Assembly (NCBI RefSeq): GCF_001447995.1
Contig: NZ_LDPE01000001.1
Span: 2,108,001-2,172,000 of the forward strand
Length of the DNA stretch: 64,000 nucleotides
Direction of reading: 5' to 3'
Origin: Maribacter dokdonensis DSW-8
Lineage (GTDB): Bacteria > Bacteroidota > Bacteroidia > Flavobacteriales > Flavobacteriaceae
Both the position numbers and the translations under genes were made by a program. The first letter of the stretch is position 1. The number at the start of each line of letters is the position of its first letter. The notes beneath the pieces are model-generated. The model saw only the letters and a list, made by a program, of their open reading frames with translations, made no database searches and was not told the DNA's origin. Below, one piece after another: positions 1 through 8,280 of the stretch.

Positions 1-272
1 TTAGTGACTATGAAGTCCCTGAAGAATTGAAAATAATTTTTAAGGAAAATCCCACTTTTAAAAACGCATTTGAAAAATTGACCCCTGGTAGACAAAAAGG
101 ATATTTATTACATTTTTCAAAAGCCAAACAATCTTCGACAAGGTTAGCCCGAATCAATAAATACACCAATAGAATTTTAAGCGGAAAAGGTCTTAATGAT
201 TGTGTTTGCGGACTTTCAAAAAGAATGCCCAATTGCGACGGGTCTCATAAGGGTATCGGAACCATTTCATAA
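1..272 (+). CDS. C-terminal part of a YdeI/OmpD-associated family protein ending in a CDGSH-type motif (partial)
   Basis: The reading frame is open from the window edge, so the gene starts upstream; the TTG at 27 lies inside the protein and is not a start. The stretch LTPGRQKGYLLHFSKAK followed by TRLARINKYTNRI is typical of the YdeI/OmpD-associated (bacteriocin-protection-like) family. The last 20 residues read CVCGLSKRMPNCDGSH, an exact match to the CDGSH iron-sulfur pattern C-x-C-x2-S-x3-P-x-C-D-G-S-H. In CDGSH proteins the three Cys and one His bind a 2Fe-2S cluster, so cluster binding is expected here but is inferred. The molecular role of the family is not established. Confidence 0.75.
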   Translation, partial: SDYEVPEELKIIFKENPTFKNAFEKLTPGRQKGYLLHFSKAKQSSTRLARINKYTNRILSGKGLNDCVCGLSKRMPNCDGSHKGIGTIS

Positions 273-294
273 AATATGCTGTGATAATATATGC

Positions 295-328
295 TTTGTA
301 ACAACTTACAGCATTCTATGTATCTTTG
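295..328 (+). promoter_or_regulatory. Bacteroidetes-type promoter for the TPR gene
   Basis: TTTG at 295-298 and TATCTTTG at 321-328, separated by 22 bp, match the -33 and -7 consensus of the Bacteroidetes primary sigma factor. The -7 box ends only 3 nt before the ATG at 332. Transcription would therefore start at or inside the start codon, which suggests a leaderless message or a coincidental match. Confidence 0.5.
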
Positions 329-331
329 AGT

Positions 332-2119
332 ATGCGGTTTATCCTTTTTCTAATTACATACATAACCTTTACAACATTTTGTTTTGCCCAAGATGATTTT
401 TTGGCCAAACAATATTTTGCAGATGGTGATTTTGAAAAAGCTGTAGTATTCTACGAAAAATTGGTAGAAAAAAATCCCCGAAGAACAGAGTATGTGCAAG
501 ACCTAGTTGCTTGCTACCAACAGTTGGAAGCATACCAAAAAGCAGAATCTTTTTTGAATGCACGGTTAAATGACCGCAATCCTTACCCTACCCTGTTAAT
601 TGACCTTGGTTACAACTATGCGCTACAAGAACAGCAAGACCTGGCGCAAAAGAATTACGACAAAGCTTTGGCCATTATAGATAAAAATCCCAATTACGGA
701 TATGCCTTGGGACTTCAATTTCAGAAATACAACCTTTTGGATATGGCCATAAAGGCTTTTCAAAAATCAATGGAGTTAAACCCCGCTTTAAACTTCAATT
801 TTCAATTGGCAAGAATTTATGGGGAACAGGGCAACGTTGAGGCTATGTATAATTCGTATTTAAATCTTGTTATTGATGGTAAAACTTCAAAAAGCAATAT
901 TCTAAGAAGCATAGACGATTTTGTATCGGAAGAACCGGAAAACCAAAATAACATTTTGCTAAAAAAAGTGTTATTGGAACGCGCTCAAAAGAATCCTGAT
1001 ATTTTATGGAACGAGTTATTGAGTTGGTTATTTGAAAAACAAAATCAATACGGTAGTGCATTTAGGCAAGAAAAAGCCATTTTTAAGCGTATGAATGGCA
1101 GTTCTACCAGTCGTTTAGAAAATTTAGGACAAAGCGCTCTGGAGAATGAAGAATATGAAATTGCTAAAGATATTTACAGCTATATCATTGAAAACACCAG
1201 TGATAAAATAGTTCAACTAGATGCAGAATTAAATCTAATTGATATTGAATTGGTAGGCGCAACGGACAGTACGTTAGACGCTATTCAAAAAAAATATGAG
1301 GAACTTGTGGATATTTACGGGTACAGATCACAAACCCTTCAGCTTCAGGTAGCCTATGCCAATTTTCTAACTTTTAAAAAGAACGACCCGGCACCTGCCG
1401 AAGAATTATTGAAAAACAGCCTTGAACTGCCCATGAGCGATAGAGGCACTGCCTATTTAAAATTGGCACTTGGAGATATTTTAGTGTTCAACAAAAAATT
1501 CAATGAAGCACTCATCTATTTTTCACAGATTCAGCAAAAACTTAAAAACGACGTTTTAGGTCAGAATGCACGGTTTAAAGTTGCGCAGACCAGCTTCTAC
1601 AAGGGAGATTTTGATTGGGCCTTAACCCAACTAAAAGTATTAAGAAGCTCTACCTCACAGCTTATCGCAAATGATGCCATGCAGCTGAGCCTCTTGATAT
1701 CCGATAATTCATTAGAAGATTCTACTCAAACAGCATTAAAAAAATATGCACGGGCAGATTTTTTAGCCTACCAAAATAAAAACGATGAGGCAATCAATGC
1801 CTTGGGTGACATTCTAGAAAATCATAAGGGAGAAAAAATTGAGGACGAGGCTTTATTGAAGCAAGCCCAATTATACGAGAAACTTAAAAAATACGATAAT
1901 GCGCAATTAAATTACCAAAAAATCATCACGTTCTATGGTAATGGTATTCTTGCAGATGATGCTTATTATGCCTTGGGAGAACTTTACAGAACAGTGTTCA
2001 ATGACCCCATAAAAGCAAAAGAGCAATATGAAAAAATCATTTACAACTATCAAGATAGTTACTACTTCCCAGAAGCCCGCAAGAACTTCAGAATTTTAAG
2101 GGGAGATTCCATTAATTAA
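332..2119 (+). CDS. Secreted or periplasmic tetratricopeptide-repeat protein
   Basis: A 595-residue protein starting with a signal peptide (MRFILFLITYITFTTFCFA, likely cleaved before QDD). The rest is helical and made of TPR-like pairs. Clear ones are at about residues 25-60 (YFADGDFEKAVVFYEKLVEKNP), 90-150, 375-440, and at the C terminus (LADDAYYALGELYR...AKEQYEKIIYNY), which resembles the YbgF/CpoB style of outer TPR arrays. ATG 332 is preferred over the in-frame TTG at 326, which overlaps the promoter-like box. The gene stands alone, about 70 bp before the next. TPR proteins act as protein-binding scaffolds; the partner is unknown. Confidence 0.85.
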   Translation: MRFILFLITYITFTTFCFAQDDFLAKQYFADGDFEKAVVFYEKLVEKNPRRTEYVQDLVACYQQLEAYQKAESFLNARLNDRNPYPTLLIDLGYNYALQEQQDLAQKNYDKALAIIDKNPNYGYALGLQFQKYNLLDMAIKAFQKSMELNPALNFNFQLARIYGEQGNVEAMYNSYLNLVIDGKTSKSNILRSIDDFVSEEPENQNNILLKKVLLERAQKNPDILWNELLSWLFEKQNQYGSAFRQEKAIFKRMNGSSTSRLENLGQSALENEEYEIAKDIYSYIIENTSDKIVQLDAELNLIDIELVGATDSTLDAIQKKYEELVDIYGYRSQTLQLQVAYANFLTFKKNDPAPAEELLKNSLELPMSDRGTAYLKLALGDILVFNKKFNEALIYFSQIQQKLKNDVLGQNARFKVAQTSFYKGDFDWALTQLKVLRSSTSQLIANDAMQLSLLISDNSLEDSTQTALKKYARADFLAYQNKNDEAINALGDILENHKGEKIEDEALLKQAQLYEKLKKYDNAQLNYQKIITFYGNGILADDAYYALGELYRTVFNDPIKAKEQYEKIIYNYQDSYYFPEARKNFRILRGDSIN

Positions 2120-2159
2120 ATTCAAGGGATATCTAATTCATAGTCAGGTCTAGTTCAAC

Positions 2160-2167
2160 TAACTTTG
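2160..2167 (+). promoter_or_regulatory. Putative -7 promoter element (TAACTTTG)
   Basis: TAACTTTG fits TAnnTTTG and lies 23 nt before the ATG at 2191, leaving a normal short leader. No clear -33 TTTG is seen at the expected distance. It probably drives the DUF4286-GGCT / rsmA / mgtE group. Confidence 0.45.
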
Positions 2168-2190
2168 CAATTCAATCTGAACAATAATAC

Positions 2191-2826
2191 ATGTACATAT
2201 ATAACGTTACCACCAATATAGAGGAAACAGCACATGACTCTTGGCTGCAATGGATGAAAGAGACCCATATACCACAAGTACTATCTACCGGTAAATTTTT
2301 GAGCGCAAAATTCACCAAGGTTCTAGTAGAAGAAGATATGGGAGGCTATACGTATTCCGTGCAATATACGGTGCCCGATAAGGCAACATTAGATCGTTAC
2401 TATGAAGAAGATGCCCCGGCACTCATAGAAAGTATCCAGAAAAAATTTGCCGGTCAGTTGGTTTCTTTCAAAACAGAATTAGAAGTTGTAGATGAATATT
2501 TTGTACAACGCGCTACTGCAACACATTTTTTGTTTACATATGGCACTTTACAAGAAAGAGAAGTTCAATTAGGAGTTTTTGCAAGACCTTTGAACGGATT
2601 TGAAGATGAATTACCGTCATATATAATATCCGACCAAAAAATAGCAGACCTCTACCCTACTTTGCAACATACAGGAAAAGCGGAAGATTCCATTAAAGGC
2701 CAAGTGTACACCCTGTCTCATCAAGAATTGCAAAAAGCCGATGTATACGAGGGCGAAGCGTATGAAAGAATTGAAATTCAATTGGCTTCCGGCAAAAAAG
2801 CATGGGCTTATATTGCAAAATTTTAA
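2191..2826 (+). CDS. DUF4286 domain fused to a gamma-glutamylcyclotransferase-like (AIG2/GGCT) domain
   Basis: A 211-residue protein of two parts. Residues 1-105 (YIYNVTTNIEE...HDSWLQWMKETHIPQVLSTGKF) resemble DUF4286, a stand-alone domain of about 100 residues usually found beside rsmA in Flavobacteriia. Residues 112-211 carry a GGCT-like fold signature: YGTL at 117-120 for the substrate-binding loop, and a D-x-x-E-G element with E187 (DVYEGEAYERI) at the position of the catalytic acid. GGCT enzymes cleave gamma-glutamyl peptides to 5-oxoproline. The fold call is reasonably firm, but substrate and activity are inferred. It lies 17 bp before rsmA and is likely co-transcribed with it. Confidence 0.75.
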   Translation: MYIYNVTTNIEETAHDSWLQWMKETHIPQVLSTGKFLSAKFTKVLVEEDMGGYTYSVQYTVPDKATLDRYYEEDAPALIESIQKKFAGQLVSFKTELEVVDEYFVQRATATHFLFTYGTLQEREVQLGVFARPLNGFEDELPSYIISDQKIADLYPTLQHTGKAEDSIKGQVYTLSHQELQKADVYEGEAYERIEIQLASGKKAWAYIAKF

Positions 2827-2843
2827 GCTTTTAAAATAGATTT

Positions 2844-3710
2844 ATGGGAACAAAGAAAAAGAAATACAAAGGAGATAAATATGCTCAAAAAAAGCATCAA
2901 GAAAAAGGTCCCGTAAAAGCAAAAAAACACCTTGGCCAGCATTTTCTAAAAGATGAGAATATTGCCAAACAAATAGCAGATACGTTATTACAGAAAGACT
3001 ATAAAAATGTAATTGAAATTGGTCCGGGTACGGGGGTATTAACAAAGTACCTACTATTACGCAACAGTAATTTAGTGGCCATGGACTTAGATACGGAGTC
3101 TATCAACTACTTGAACGAAACTTTTCCACTAGAGCATCCAAAGGCATTTCAAGGTGAAGGTTCTTTTAAGGTTATTGAAGCGGATTTTTTAAATTTCGAT
3201 ATCTCCACTTTATTTGGCAATGAGCAGTTTGGCATTACGGGTAACTTCCCCTATAACATCTCAACCCAAATAGTTTTTAAAATGTTAGAGCTACGAGATC
3301 AAATTCCAGAATTTTCGGGTATGTTTCAAAAAGAGGTAGCACAACGTATATGTTCGTCAGAAGGTAGCAAGGCCTATGGTATTCTTTCTGTATTGTCTCA
3401 AGCATTTTATGATGCCGAATATTTATTTACCGTTGAAGCCGATGTCTTTGACCCCCCACCAAAAGTGCAATCGGGCGTTTTAAGATTGACCCGAAAAGAA
3501 AATTTTAAACTCCCTTGTGACGAACAACTACTTTATAGGGTAGTAAAGACAGCTTTTAACCAAAGAAGAAAGACATTACGTAACAGTTTAAAAACATTCA
3601 CTTTATCAGATAATCTAAGAGAAGACACTATATTTGACCTTAGACCGGAACAATTATCGGTCGAAGATTTTATTGCATTGACGAAGAAAATAGCAGATGA
3701 CACCCTTTAA
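2844..3710 (+). CDS. rsmA: 16S rRNA (adenine(1518)-N6/adenine(1519)-N6)-dimethyltransferase RsmA (KsgA)
   Basis: A 288-residue Rossmann-fold methyltransferase that dimethylates the two adjacent adenines of the helix-45 loop of 16S rRNA late in 30S assembly, using S-adenosylmethionine. Visible signatures are [11 protein letters not shown] near residues 27-37, the SAM-binding EIGPGTGVL near 57-65, and the catalytic NFPYNIS near 133-139, a variant of NLPYNIS. The C-terminal helical domain has the usual [12 protein letters not shown]. Length is slightly above average because of a lysine-rich 25-residue N-terminal extension. Its last 14 nt overlap the start of mgtE, which implies translational coupling. 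Confidence 0.96.
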   Translation: MGTKKKKYKGDKYAQKKHQEKGPVKAKKHLGQHFLKDENIAKQIADTLLQKDYKNVIEIGPGTGVLTKYLLLRNSNLVAMDLDTESINYLNETFPLEHPKAFQGEGSFKVIEADFLNFDISTLFGNEQFGITGNFPYNISTQIVFKMLELRDQIPEFSGMFQKEVAQRICSSEGSKAYGILSVLSQAFYDAEYLFTVEADVFDPPPKVQSGVLRLTRKENFKLPCDEQLLYRVVKTAFNQRRKTLRNSLKTFTLSDNLREDTIFDLRPEQLSVEDFIALTKKIADDTL

Positions 3711-5049
3711 ACTTACAGACGAATTAGTTTCAGAAATAGAACAGCTCATTGAACAAAATAATGACGCTGAACTAAATGCTATGTTAGGGACCGTGCATTA
3801 TGCAGATGTTGCGGAGATCATTAATGAACTGGATAAGGAGCAGGCAACTTATTTGATCAAATTATTGGACAGCGATAAAACATCGGATGTTCTTACAGAA
3901 CTAGATGAAGATGTCCGTGAAGCTATTCTTAGTAATTTATCTACCAAGGAAATTGCGGGCGAGCTAGAAGAACTTGACACAGATGATGCTGCCGATATTA
4001 TTGGTGAACTACCAAAAGAACAAATACAGGATGTTATCTCTAAAATTGAAGATAGGGAACATGCCAAAGATATTGTTGATCTTTTAAGATATGCCGAAGA
4101 TTCCGCAGGGGGACTCATGGCAAAAGAGCTTGTAAAGGTGAACGAAAACTGGAACGTGCTTACATGCGTAAAAGAAATGCGCACACAAGCAGAAAACGTT
4201 ACCCGTGTACATTCTATCTACGTAGTAGATGATGAAGATAAACTAAAAGGTCGTTTATCCTTAAAAGACTTATTGACCACATCTACCAAAACCCACATAA
4301 AGGATGTTTTTATAAAAAATGTAGATTCGGTCAACGTTAATGAAGATCCAGAGGAAGTTGCTAGGATTATGAGCAAATATGACCTTGAAGCCATACCTGT
4401 GGTTGACGAAATTGGCAGGTTGGTGGGGCGTATTACAATTGATGATATTGTAGATGTCATTAAAGAAGAAGCGGAACGAGATTACCAAATGGCCGCGGGT
4501 ATTTCACAAGATGTTGAGGCAGACGATAGTATTTGGGATTTAACTAGAGCTCGTTTACCATGGCTGATCTTAGGGCTTTTTGGTGGTGCCGCCGCCGCAG
4601 TAATTATGGGCGGTTTTGAAGAAATGTTTCGTGAGTATACCGTACTTTTTCTATTTACACCACTAATAGCGGCAATGGCAGGTAATGTTGGAGTACAATC
4701 TAGTGCTATTATAGTACAAGGTCTGGCCAATGACGACATTAAAGGAAGCATCAGTAATAGATTGATAAAAGAAATGTTATTGGCATTATTGAACGGGTTT
4801 ATCCTATCTTGCTTACTGCTTATTTTTACTTGGATTTGGAAAGGGGATTTTCCCACCTCATTGGCAATTTCCATATCACTGATCGCCGTTATTGTAGTAG
4901 CCGGTTTCATAGGCACATTTGTGCCATTGTTTTTAGACAAAAGAGGTATTGACCCCGCCATTGCAACAGGACCTTTTATTACGACTAGTAATGACATTTT
5001 TGGTATATTAATTTACTTCTCTATCGCAAAATTGATTTTGGGCATATAA
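3697..5049 (+). CDS. mgtE: Magnesium transporter MgtE
   Basis: A 450-residue inner-membrane Mg2+ channel of normal MgtE length. The order is an acidic helical N domain at about residues 1-130 ([18 protein letters not shown] repeats), a CBS pair at about 135-255 ([29 protein letters not shown]), then a plug helix and five membrane segments from about 285 to the end. The signature [18 protein letters not shown], which lines the ion pathway, is intact. The cytosolic domains sense Mg2+ and close the pore. It overlaps rsmA by 14 nt, so no upstream Mg2+ riboswitch is possible at this start. Pairing with rsmA is common in Flavobacteriia. Confidence 0.95.
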   Translation: MTPFKLTDELVSEIEQLIEQNNDAELNAMLGTVHYADVAEIINELDKEQATYLIKLLDSDKTSDVLTELDEDVREAILSNLSTKEIAGELEELDTDDAADIIGELPKEQIQDVISKIEDREHAKDIVDLLRYAEDSAGGLMAKELVKVNENWNVLTCVKEMRTQAENVTRVHSIYVVDDEDKLKGRLSLKDLLTTSTKTHIKDVFIKNVDSVNVNEDPEEVARIMSKYDLEAIPVVDEIGRLVGRITIDDIVDVIKEEAERDYQMAAGISQDVEADDSIWDLTRARLPWLILGLFGGAAAAVIMGGFEEMFREYTVLFLFTPLIAAMAGNVGVQSSAIIVQGLANDDIKGSISNRLIKEMLLALLNGFILSCLLLIFTWIWKGDFPTSLAISISLIAVIVVAGFIGTFVPLFLDKRGIDPAIATGPFITTSNDIFGILIYFSIAKLILGI

Positions 5050-5165
5050 TTAACCCACTATCTTTTTTAGAATACTAAGGCTTTACGTATCTTACTGTAT
5101 TCAATTTTACCTTAATTAAATCATTCTTTGCCATACCCTTCAAAAAGGATAAGGCAAACAACCCT

Positions 5166-5531
5166 ATGAAAAGCATTAATCTTAAAGAAAAACATAAACT
5201 TGTAGATGGGTATTGGCATCCACACAAAATTGGTGTCGTGGATAATATGCAGGTATTATTGGCTAAGCTTAAAGGTGAATTTGTATGGCATTCACATGAC
5301 AATGAAGATGAACTATTTCAAGTGACAAAAGGTACGCTATATATGCAATTTAGAGACCGTACGGAAGTGGTAAGACAAGGCAAATTAATTATTGTACCCA
5401 AAGGTGTAGAACATTGCCCTTTAACCAAAGACAATGAGGAAGTGCATATTATGTTATTTGAAAAACAAGGCATTGCACATACCGGTAATGTAATAGACAA
5501 AAAAACAAAGACAGAATACCCCAAAATATAA
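5166..5531 (+). CDS. Small single-domain cupin protein
   Basis: A 121-residue cupin. The first metal box is visible as HSHDNEDELF (H-x-H-x4-E), followed by the glycine turn KGTLYM, and the second box around PKGVEHCP contributes another His. Such proteins bind one divalent metal and may be isomerases, dioxygenases or sensors; the function here is not known. It precedes the hydroxyacid dehydrogenase by only 10 bp and is likely in the same transcript. Confidence 0.85.
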   Translation: MKSINLKEKHKLVDGYWHPHKIGVVDNMQVLLAKLKGEFVWHSHDNEDELFQVTKGTLYMQFRDRTEVVRQGKLIIVPKGVEHCPLTKDNEEVHIMLFEKQGIAHTGNVIDKKTKTEYPKI

Positions 5532-5541
5532 TTGAACATAA

Positions 5542-6504
5542 ATGAAAGTATTACACATAGATATAAACCACCCATTAATAATTGAACAGTTTGCTGAACT
5601 AGGCTTTACGAACGATGAAGATTATACTTCTTCAAAAGAACAGATAGAAGCAAAAATAGCCGATTATGATGGTCTGATCATTAGAAGTAGGTTTACGATA
5701 GACAAACAATTTCTTGATAAAGCAAAAAATCTAAAGTTCATTGGCAGATTAGGAGCCGGACTTGAGAACATTGATACCAAATATGCAAAATCATTGGGTA
5801 TTTTTCTAGCAGCTGCACCTGAAGGCAATCGCAATGCCGTAGGTGAACATGCCTTGGGTATGCTTTTATCGCTATTTAACAAATTAAATACTGCCGACAA
5901 GGAAGTTAGAAATGGCAAATGGGACCGAGAAGGCAATCGCGGAATTGAACTAGAAGGAAAAGTAGTTGGTGTTATCGGTTATGGCAACATGGGCAAGGCC
6001 TTTGCTAAAAAACTAAAAGGTTTTGATGTGGAAGAAGTGATCTGCTACGATATTAAAGGCGGCGTTGAAGATGAAAACGCACGCCAAGTTGGTATTATGG
6101 AATTTCAAAGCAGGGTGGATGTCATAAGCCTCCATGTACCCCAAACAGAGGTAACCATAGGCATGATAGATGCAGAATATCTAGATAAGTGCAAAAAACC
6201 TATTTGGATCATTAATACTGCCAGGGGAAAATGTATAAAAACCAAAGATTTAGTTGATGCCTTAAAATCCGGTAAAGTTTTAGGGGCAGGTTTAGATGTA
6301 TTGGAATATGAAAAAGCTTCGTTTGAAAACATGTTCACAGATGATAATCTTCCTGAGGCATTTCAGTATTTAATTGCATCTGACCAAGTAATGCTATCGC
6401 CACATGTAGCCGGTTGGACGGTAGAAAGCAAAATAAAATTGGCCCAAACCGTAGTTGATAAAATAAAGGCAAAATTCGAAAGCTACAATGAAGTACAAAG
6501 CTAA
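5542..6504 (+). CDS. NAD-dependent D-2-hydroxyacid dehydrogenase (phosphoglycerate-dehydrogenase-like)
   Basis: A 320-residue enzyme of the D-isomer-specific 2-hydroxyacid dehydrogenase family. It contains the nucleotide-binding GVIGYGNMG in the middle of the chain, the substrate-binding loop GRLGAGLENID, the catalytic Arg in NTARGK, the Glu region GAGLDVLEYE, and the catalytic His in SPHVAGWT. There is no C-terminal ACT domain, so it is a short form and its substrate cannot be read from sequence; 3-phosphoglycerate or hydroxypyruvate are possible. It sits 10 bp after the cupin and overlaps the next gene by 17 nt. Confidence 0.88.
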   Translation: MKVLHIDINHPLIIEQFAELGFTNDEDYTSSKEQIEAKIADYDGLIIRSRFTIDKQFLDKAKNLKFIGRLGAGLENIDTKYAKSLGIFLAAAPEGNRNAVGEHALGMLLSLFNKLNTADKEVRNGKWDREGNRGIELEGKVVGVIGYGNMGKAFAKKLKGFDVEEVICYDIKGGVEDENARQVGIMEFQSRVDVISLHVPQTEVTIGMIDAEYLDKCKKPIWIINTARGKCIKTKDLVDALKSGKVLGAGLDVLEYEKASFENMFTDDNLPEAFQYLIASDQVMLSPHVAGWTVESKIKLAQTVVDKIKAKFESYNEVQS

Positions 6505-6943
6505 CACACCAGACGAATATATTGCTCAATTACCACAAGAACGTAAAGAGGTAATTGAAAAGTTAAGGGCAATTTTACTTAACAATTTGCCTAAGGGCTT
6601 TACAGAGCAATTGAGTTATGGTATGCTGGGCTATGTTGTGCCACATTCGCTTTATCCGGCAGGTTATCATGTTCAACCAGAACTACCTTTACCTTTCATT
6701 AATTTGGCATCGCAAAAAAATTATATTGCACTGTACCACTCCGGTATTTATGCAGACAACTTATTAATGAGTTGGTTTAAGGACGAATACCCCAAATATT
6801 GCAAACGTAAATTGGATATGGGCAAAAGCTGTATACGATTTAAAAGTATGGATGACATCCCGTATTCTTTAATAGAAGAACTGTGTACTAAAATGACCGT
6901 AAAGAATTGGATTGATCTGTACGAAAATACTATTAAAAGATAA
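6488..6943 (+). CDS. DUF1801 (YdhG-like) domain protein
   Basis: A 151-residue soluble protein with the DUF1801 hallmarks PDEYIAQLPQERKEVIEKLR at the N terminus, SYGMLGYVVP, and the C-terminal KLDMGKSCIRFKSMDDIP. The family shares the frataxin/YjbR-like fold and has no confirmed enzymatic role. Start codon ATG 6488 lies inside the end of the preceding dehydrogenase (17-nt overlap), indicating coupling. The VOC gene follows 6 bp later. Confidence 0.88.
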   Translation: MKYKANTPDEYIAQLPQERKEVIEKLRAILLNNLPKGFTEQLSYGMLGYVVPHSLYPAGYHVQPELPLPFINLASQKNYIALYHSGIYADNLLMSWFKDEYPKYCKRKLDMGKSCIRFKSMDDIPYSLIEELCTKMTVKNWIDLYENTIKR

Positions 6944-6949
6944 ATAGAT

Positions 6950-7336
6950 ATGAAAAAAAGAGTTACGGGACTAGGTGGCTTTTTCTTTAAGACCAAAGAT
7001 CCCGATCATTCAAAAAATTGGTACAACAAACACTTAGGTTTAAATACCGATCAATATGGCTGTACTTTTTGGTGGAAAGATAAAGAAGGAAACGACTGTT
7101 CTACACAATGGAGCCCTATGAATAACGACACTACCTATTTTAACCCTAGCAAATCTAGTTTTATGATGAATTTTAGGGTTGAGAATCTTGTAGAACTTTT
7201 GAAAGTTTTAAAAGAAGAAGGAGTCACGGTAATTGGTGAGATCGAAGAATTTGAATATGGAAAATTTGGATGGATTTTAGACCCTGATGGAAACAAGATA
7301 GAACTTTGGGAACCAGTTGATAAAGCATTTTTATGA
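6950..7336 (+). CDS. VOC (glyoxalase/bleomycin-resistance) family protein
   Basis: A 128-residue single VOC protein: N-terminal GLGGFFFKTKDPDHSKNWYNKHLGL, and the C-terminal strand pattern FGWILDPDGNKIELWEP that supplies the metal-binding Glu. VOC proteins bind a divalent metal and act on small electrophiles or antibiotics; the substrate is unknown. It follows DUF1801 by 6 bp as the last gene of the cupin-to-VOC group. Confidence 0.88.
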   Translation: MKKRVTGLGGFFFKTKDPDHSKNWYNKHLGLNTDQYGCTFWWKDKEGNDCSTQWSPMNNDTTYFNPSKSSFMMNFRVENLVELLKVLKEEGVTVIGEIEEFEYGKFGWILDPDGNKIELWEPVDKAFL

Positions 7337-7389
7337 TGTTAAAATAATTGCTACATTTAACACCTATTAACCACCAAACAACAATTAAA

Positions 7390-7836
7390 ATGTCAGACGA
7401 GAATAAAAATTTCGGAGATAAGGCTGAAGATGCTTTTGATAACGCAAAAGAATCGGCCAAAGAATTTTCTGAAGATGCAAAAGAATCAGCTAAAGAATTT
7501 AGTGAGAATGCCAAGAAAACTGCCGATGAATTTACTGCTGGAGCCAAAGAAGCTTTTAGTGGAGCAGGAGGAGAAAACAAAAAAGTTTTAGTAGGAATTT
7601 TAGCAATTATATTAGGTTCCTTAGGGGTTCATAAATTCATATTGGGATACCAAAAAGAAGGTTTTATTCTTTTAGGAGTAACAATATTAGCTTACGCAAC
7701 GTCCTGTCTTGGTATAGGTCTACTATTAGTGTGGATTCCTTACGTTATAGGATTAATTGAAGGTATCATCTACCTAACAAAATCAGACGAAGAATTTTAT
7801 AACACGTACCAAGTAGGTAAAAAACCTTGGTTCTAA
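7390..7836 (+). CDS. TM2-domain membrane protein with an N-terminal 11-residue repeat helix
   Basis: A 148-residue protein. Start ATG 7390 is chosen over the in-frame TTG at 7348 because MSDENKNFGDK begins the charged repeat region. Residues about 15-60 hold three near-copies of an 11-residue unit (NAKESAKEFSE, DAKESAKEFSE, NAKKTADEFTA), expected to form an amphipathic apolipoprotein/LEA-like helix. Then comes a TM2 domain with two membrane spans (LVGILAIILGSLGVHKFILGY and the following hydrophobic stretch). The function of bacterial TM2 proteins is not settled. A strong terminator follows directly. Confidence 0.85.
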   Translation: MSDENKNFGDKAEDAFDNAKESAKEFSEDAKESAKEFSENAKKTADEFTAGAKEAFSGAGGENKKVLVGILAIILGSLGVHKFILGYQKEGFILLGVTILAYATSCLGIGLLLVWIPYVIGLIEGIIYLTKSDEEFYNTYQVGKKPWF

Positions 7837-7844
7837 AAAACTTG

Positions 7845-7874
7845 AGCCAGATATGATCTATCTGGCTTTTTTTT
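7845..7874 (+). terminator. Rho-independent terminator after the TM2 gene
   Basis: Perfect 9-bp stem AGCCAGATA / TATCTGGCT (7845-7853 with 7859-7867), 5-nt loop TGATC, followed by an eight-T run to 7874. It separates the TM2 gene from arsR. Confidence 0.93.
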
Positions 7875-7884
7875 AATTTTATTA

Positions 7885-7904
7885 ATATCGTAATATTGCT
7901 ATAT
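7885..7904 (+). promoter_or_regulatory. Likely ArsR operator
   Basis: An imperfect 20-bp palindrome beginning ATATCG and ending CTATAT, with 16 of 20 positions symmetrical around TAATATTG. It lies 11 bp before the arsR start. ArsR/SmtB repressors bind such AT-rich dyads overlapping their own promoter. The assignment rests on position and symmetry. Confidence 0.55.
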
Positions 7905-7915
7905 ACAAATATCTT

Positions 7916-8239
7916 ATGGGATTAACGAAAACACAAATATTCAATGCAGAGCAAAATGATCTAGCTATTATTTTTAAAGTGCTTTCTAATCCCGCTCGCA
8001 TTGCCATATTACAATACATAAGTCGGCAAGATGCTTGTATTTGCAATGATATTGTTGATGAAATAGGTTTAGCACAACCAACAATATCACAGCATCTAAA
8101 AGAATTGAAAAGTATTGATTTAATTAGAGGTGAAATTGAAGGCAAAAAAGTTTGTTACTGTATAAATCTCCAAAAATGGACAGCAATACAGGAATTGTTC
8201 AATTCATTTTTTAATACTACTAAAAGTAATTGTTGCTAA
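7916..8239 (+). CDS. arsR: ArsR/SmtB-family metal-responsive repressor
   Basis: A 107-residue winged-helix repressor. It has the family core LSNPARIAILQYI, then DACICND, where the C-x-C in helix 3 is the arsenic/antimony binding box, then the recognition helix QPTISQHLKELK. A C-terminal Cys pair (SNCC) could add a ligand. Binding of As(III) or a similar ion to the cysteines releases DNA. The gene is preceded by a palindrome and followed 41 bp later by a PAT-like acetyltransferase. No arsenate reductase or arsenite pump is adjacent, which is unusual for an arsR. Confidence 0.88.
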   Translation: MGLTKTQIFNAEQNDLAIIFKVLSNPARIAILQYISRQDACICNDIVDEIGLAQPTISQHLKELKSIDLIRGEIEGKKVCYCINLQKWTAIQELFNSFFNTTKSNCC

Positions 8240-8280
8240 TGAATCTTAAAATTATTGAATTCCATTAAAGCTAATAAAGT

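Noticed and set aside
3600..3697. Mg2+ riboswitch before mgtE
   Set aside because: The mgtE start lies inside rsmA, leaving no leader for a riboswitch.
3849..4184. Ser-rich 111-codon minus-strand frame in mgtE
   Set aside because: The serine runs come from GAA/GAT-rich codons on the sense strand; an artefact.
4482..4997. 171-codon open frame on the minus strand inside mgtE
   Set aside because: It lies wholly within the conserved membrane domain of mgtE, has no family signature and no promoter; an antisense shadow.
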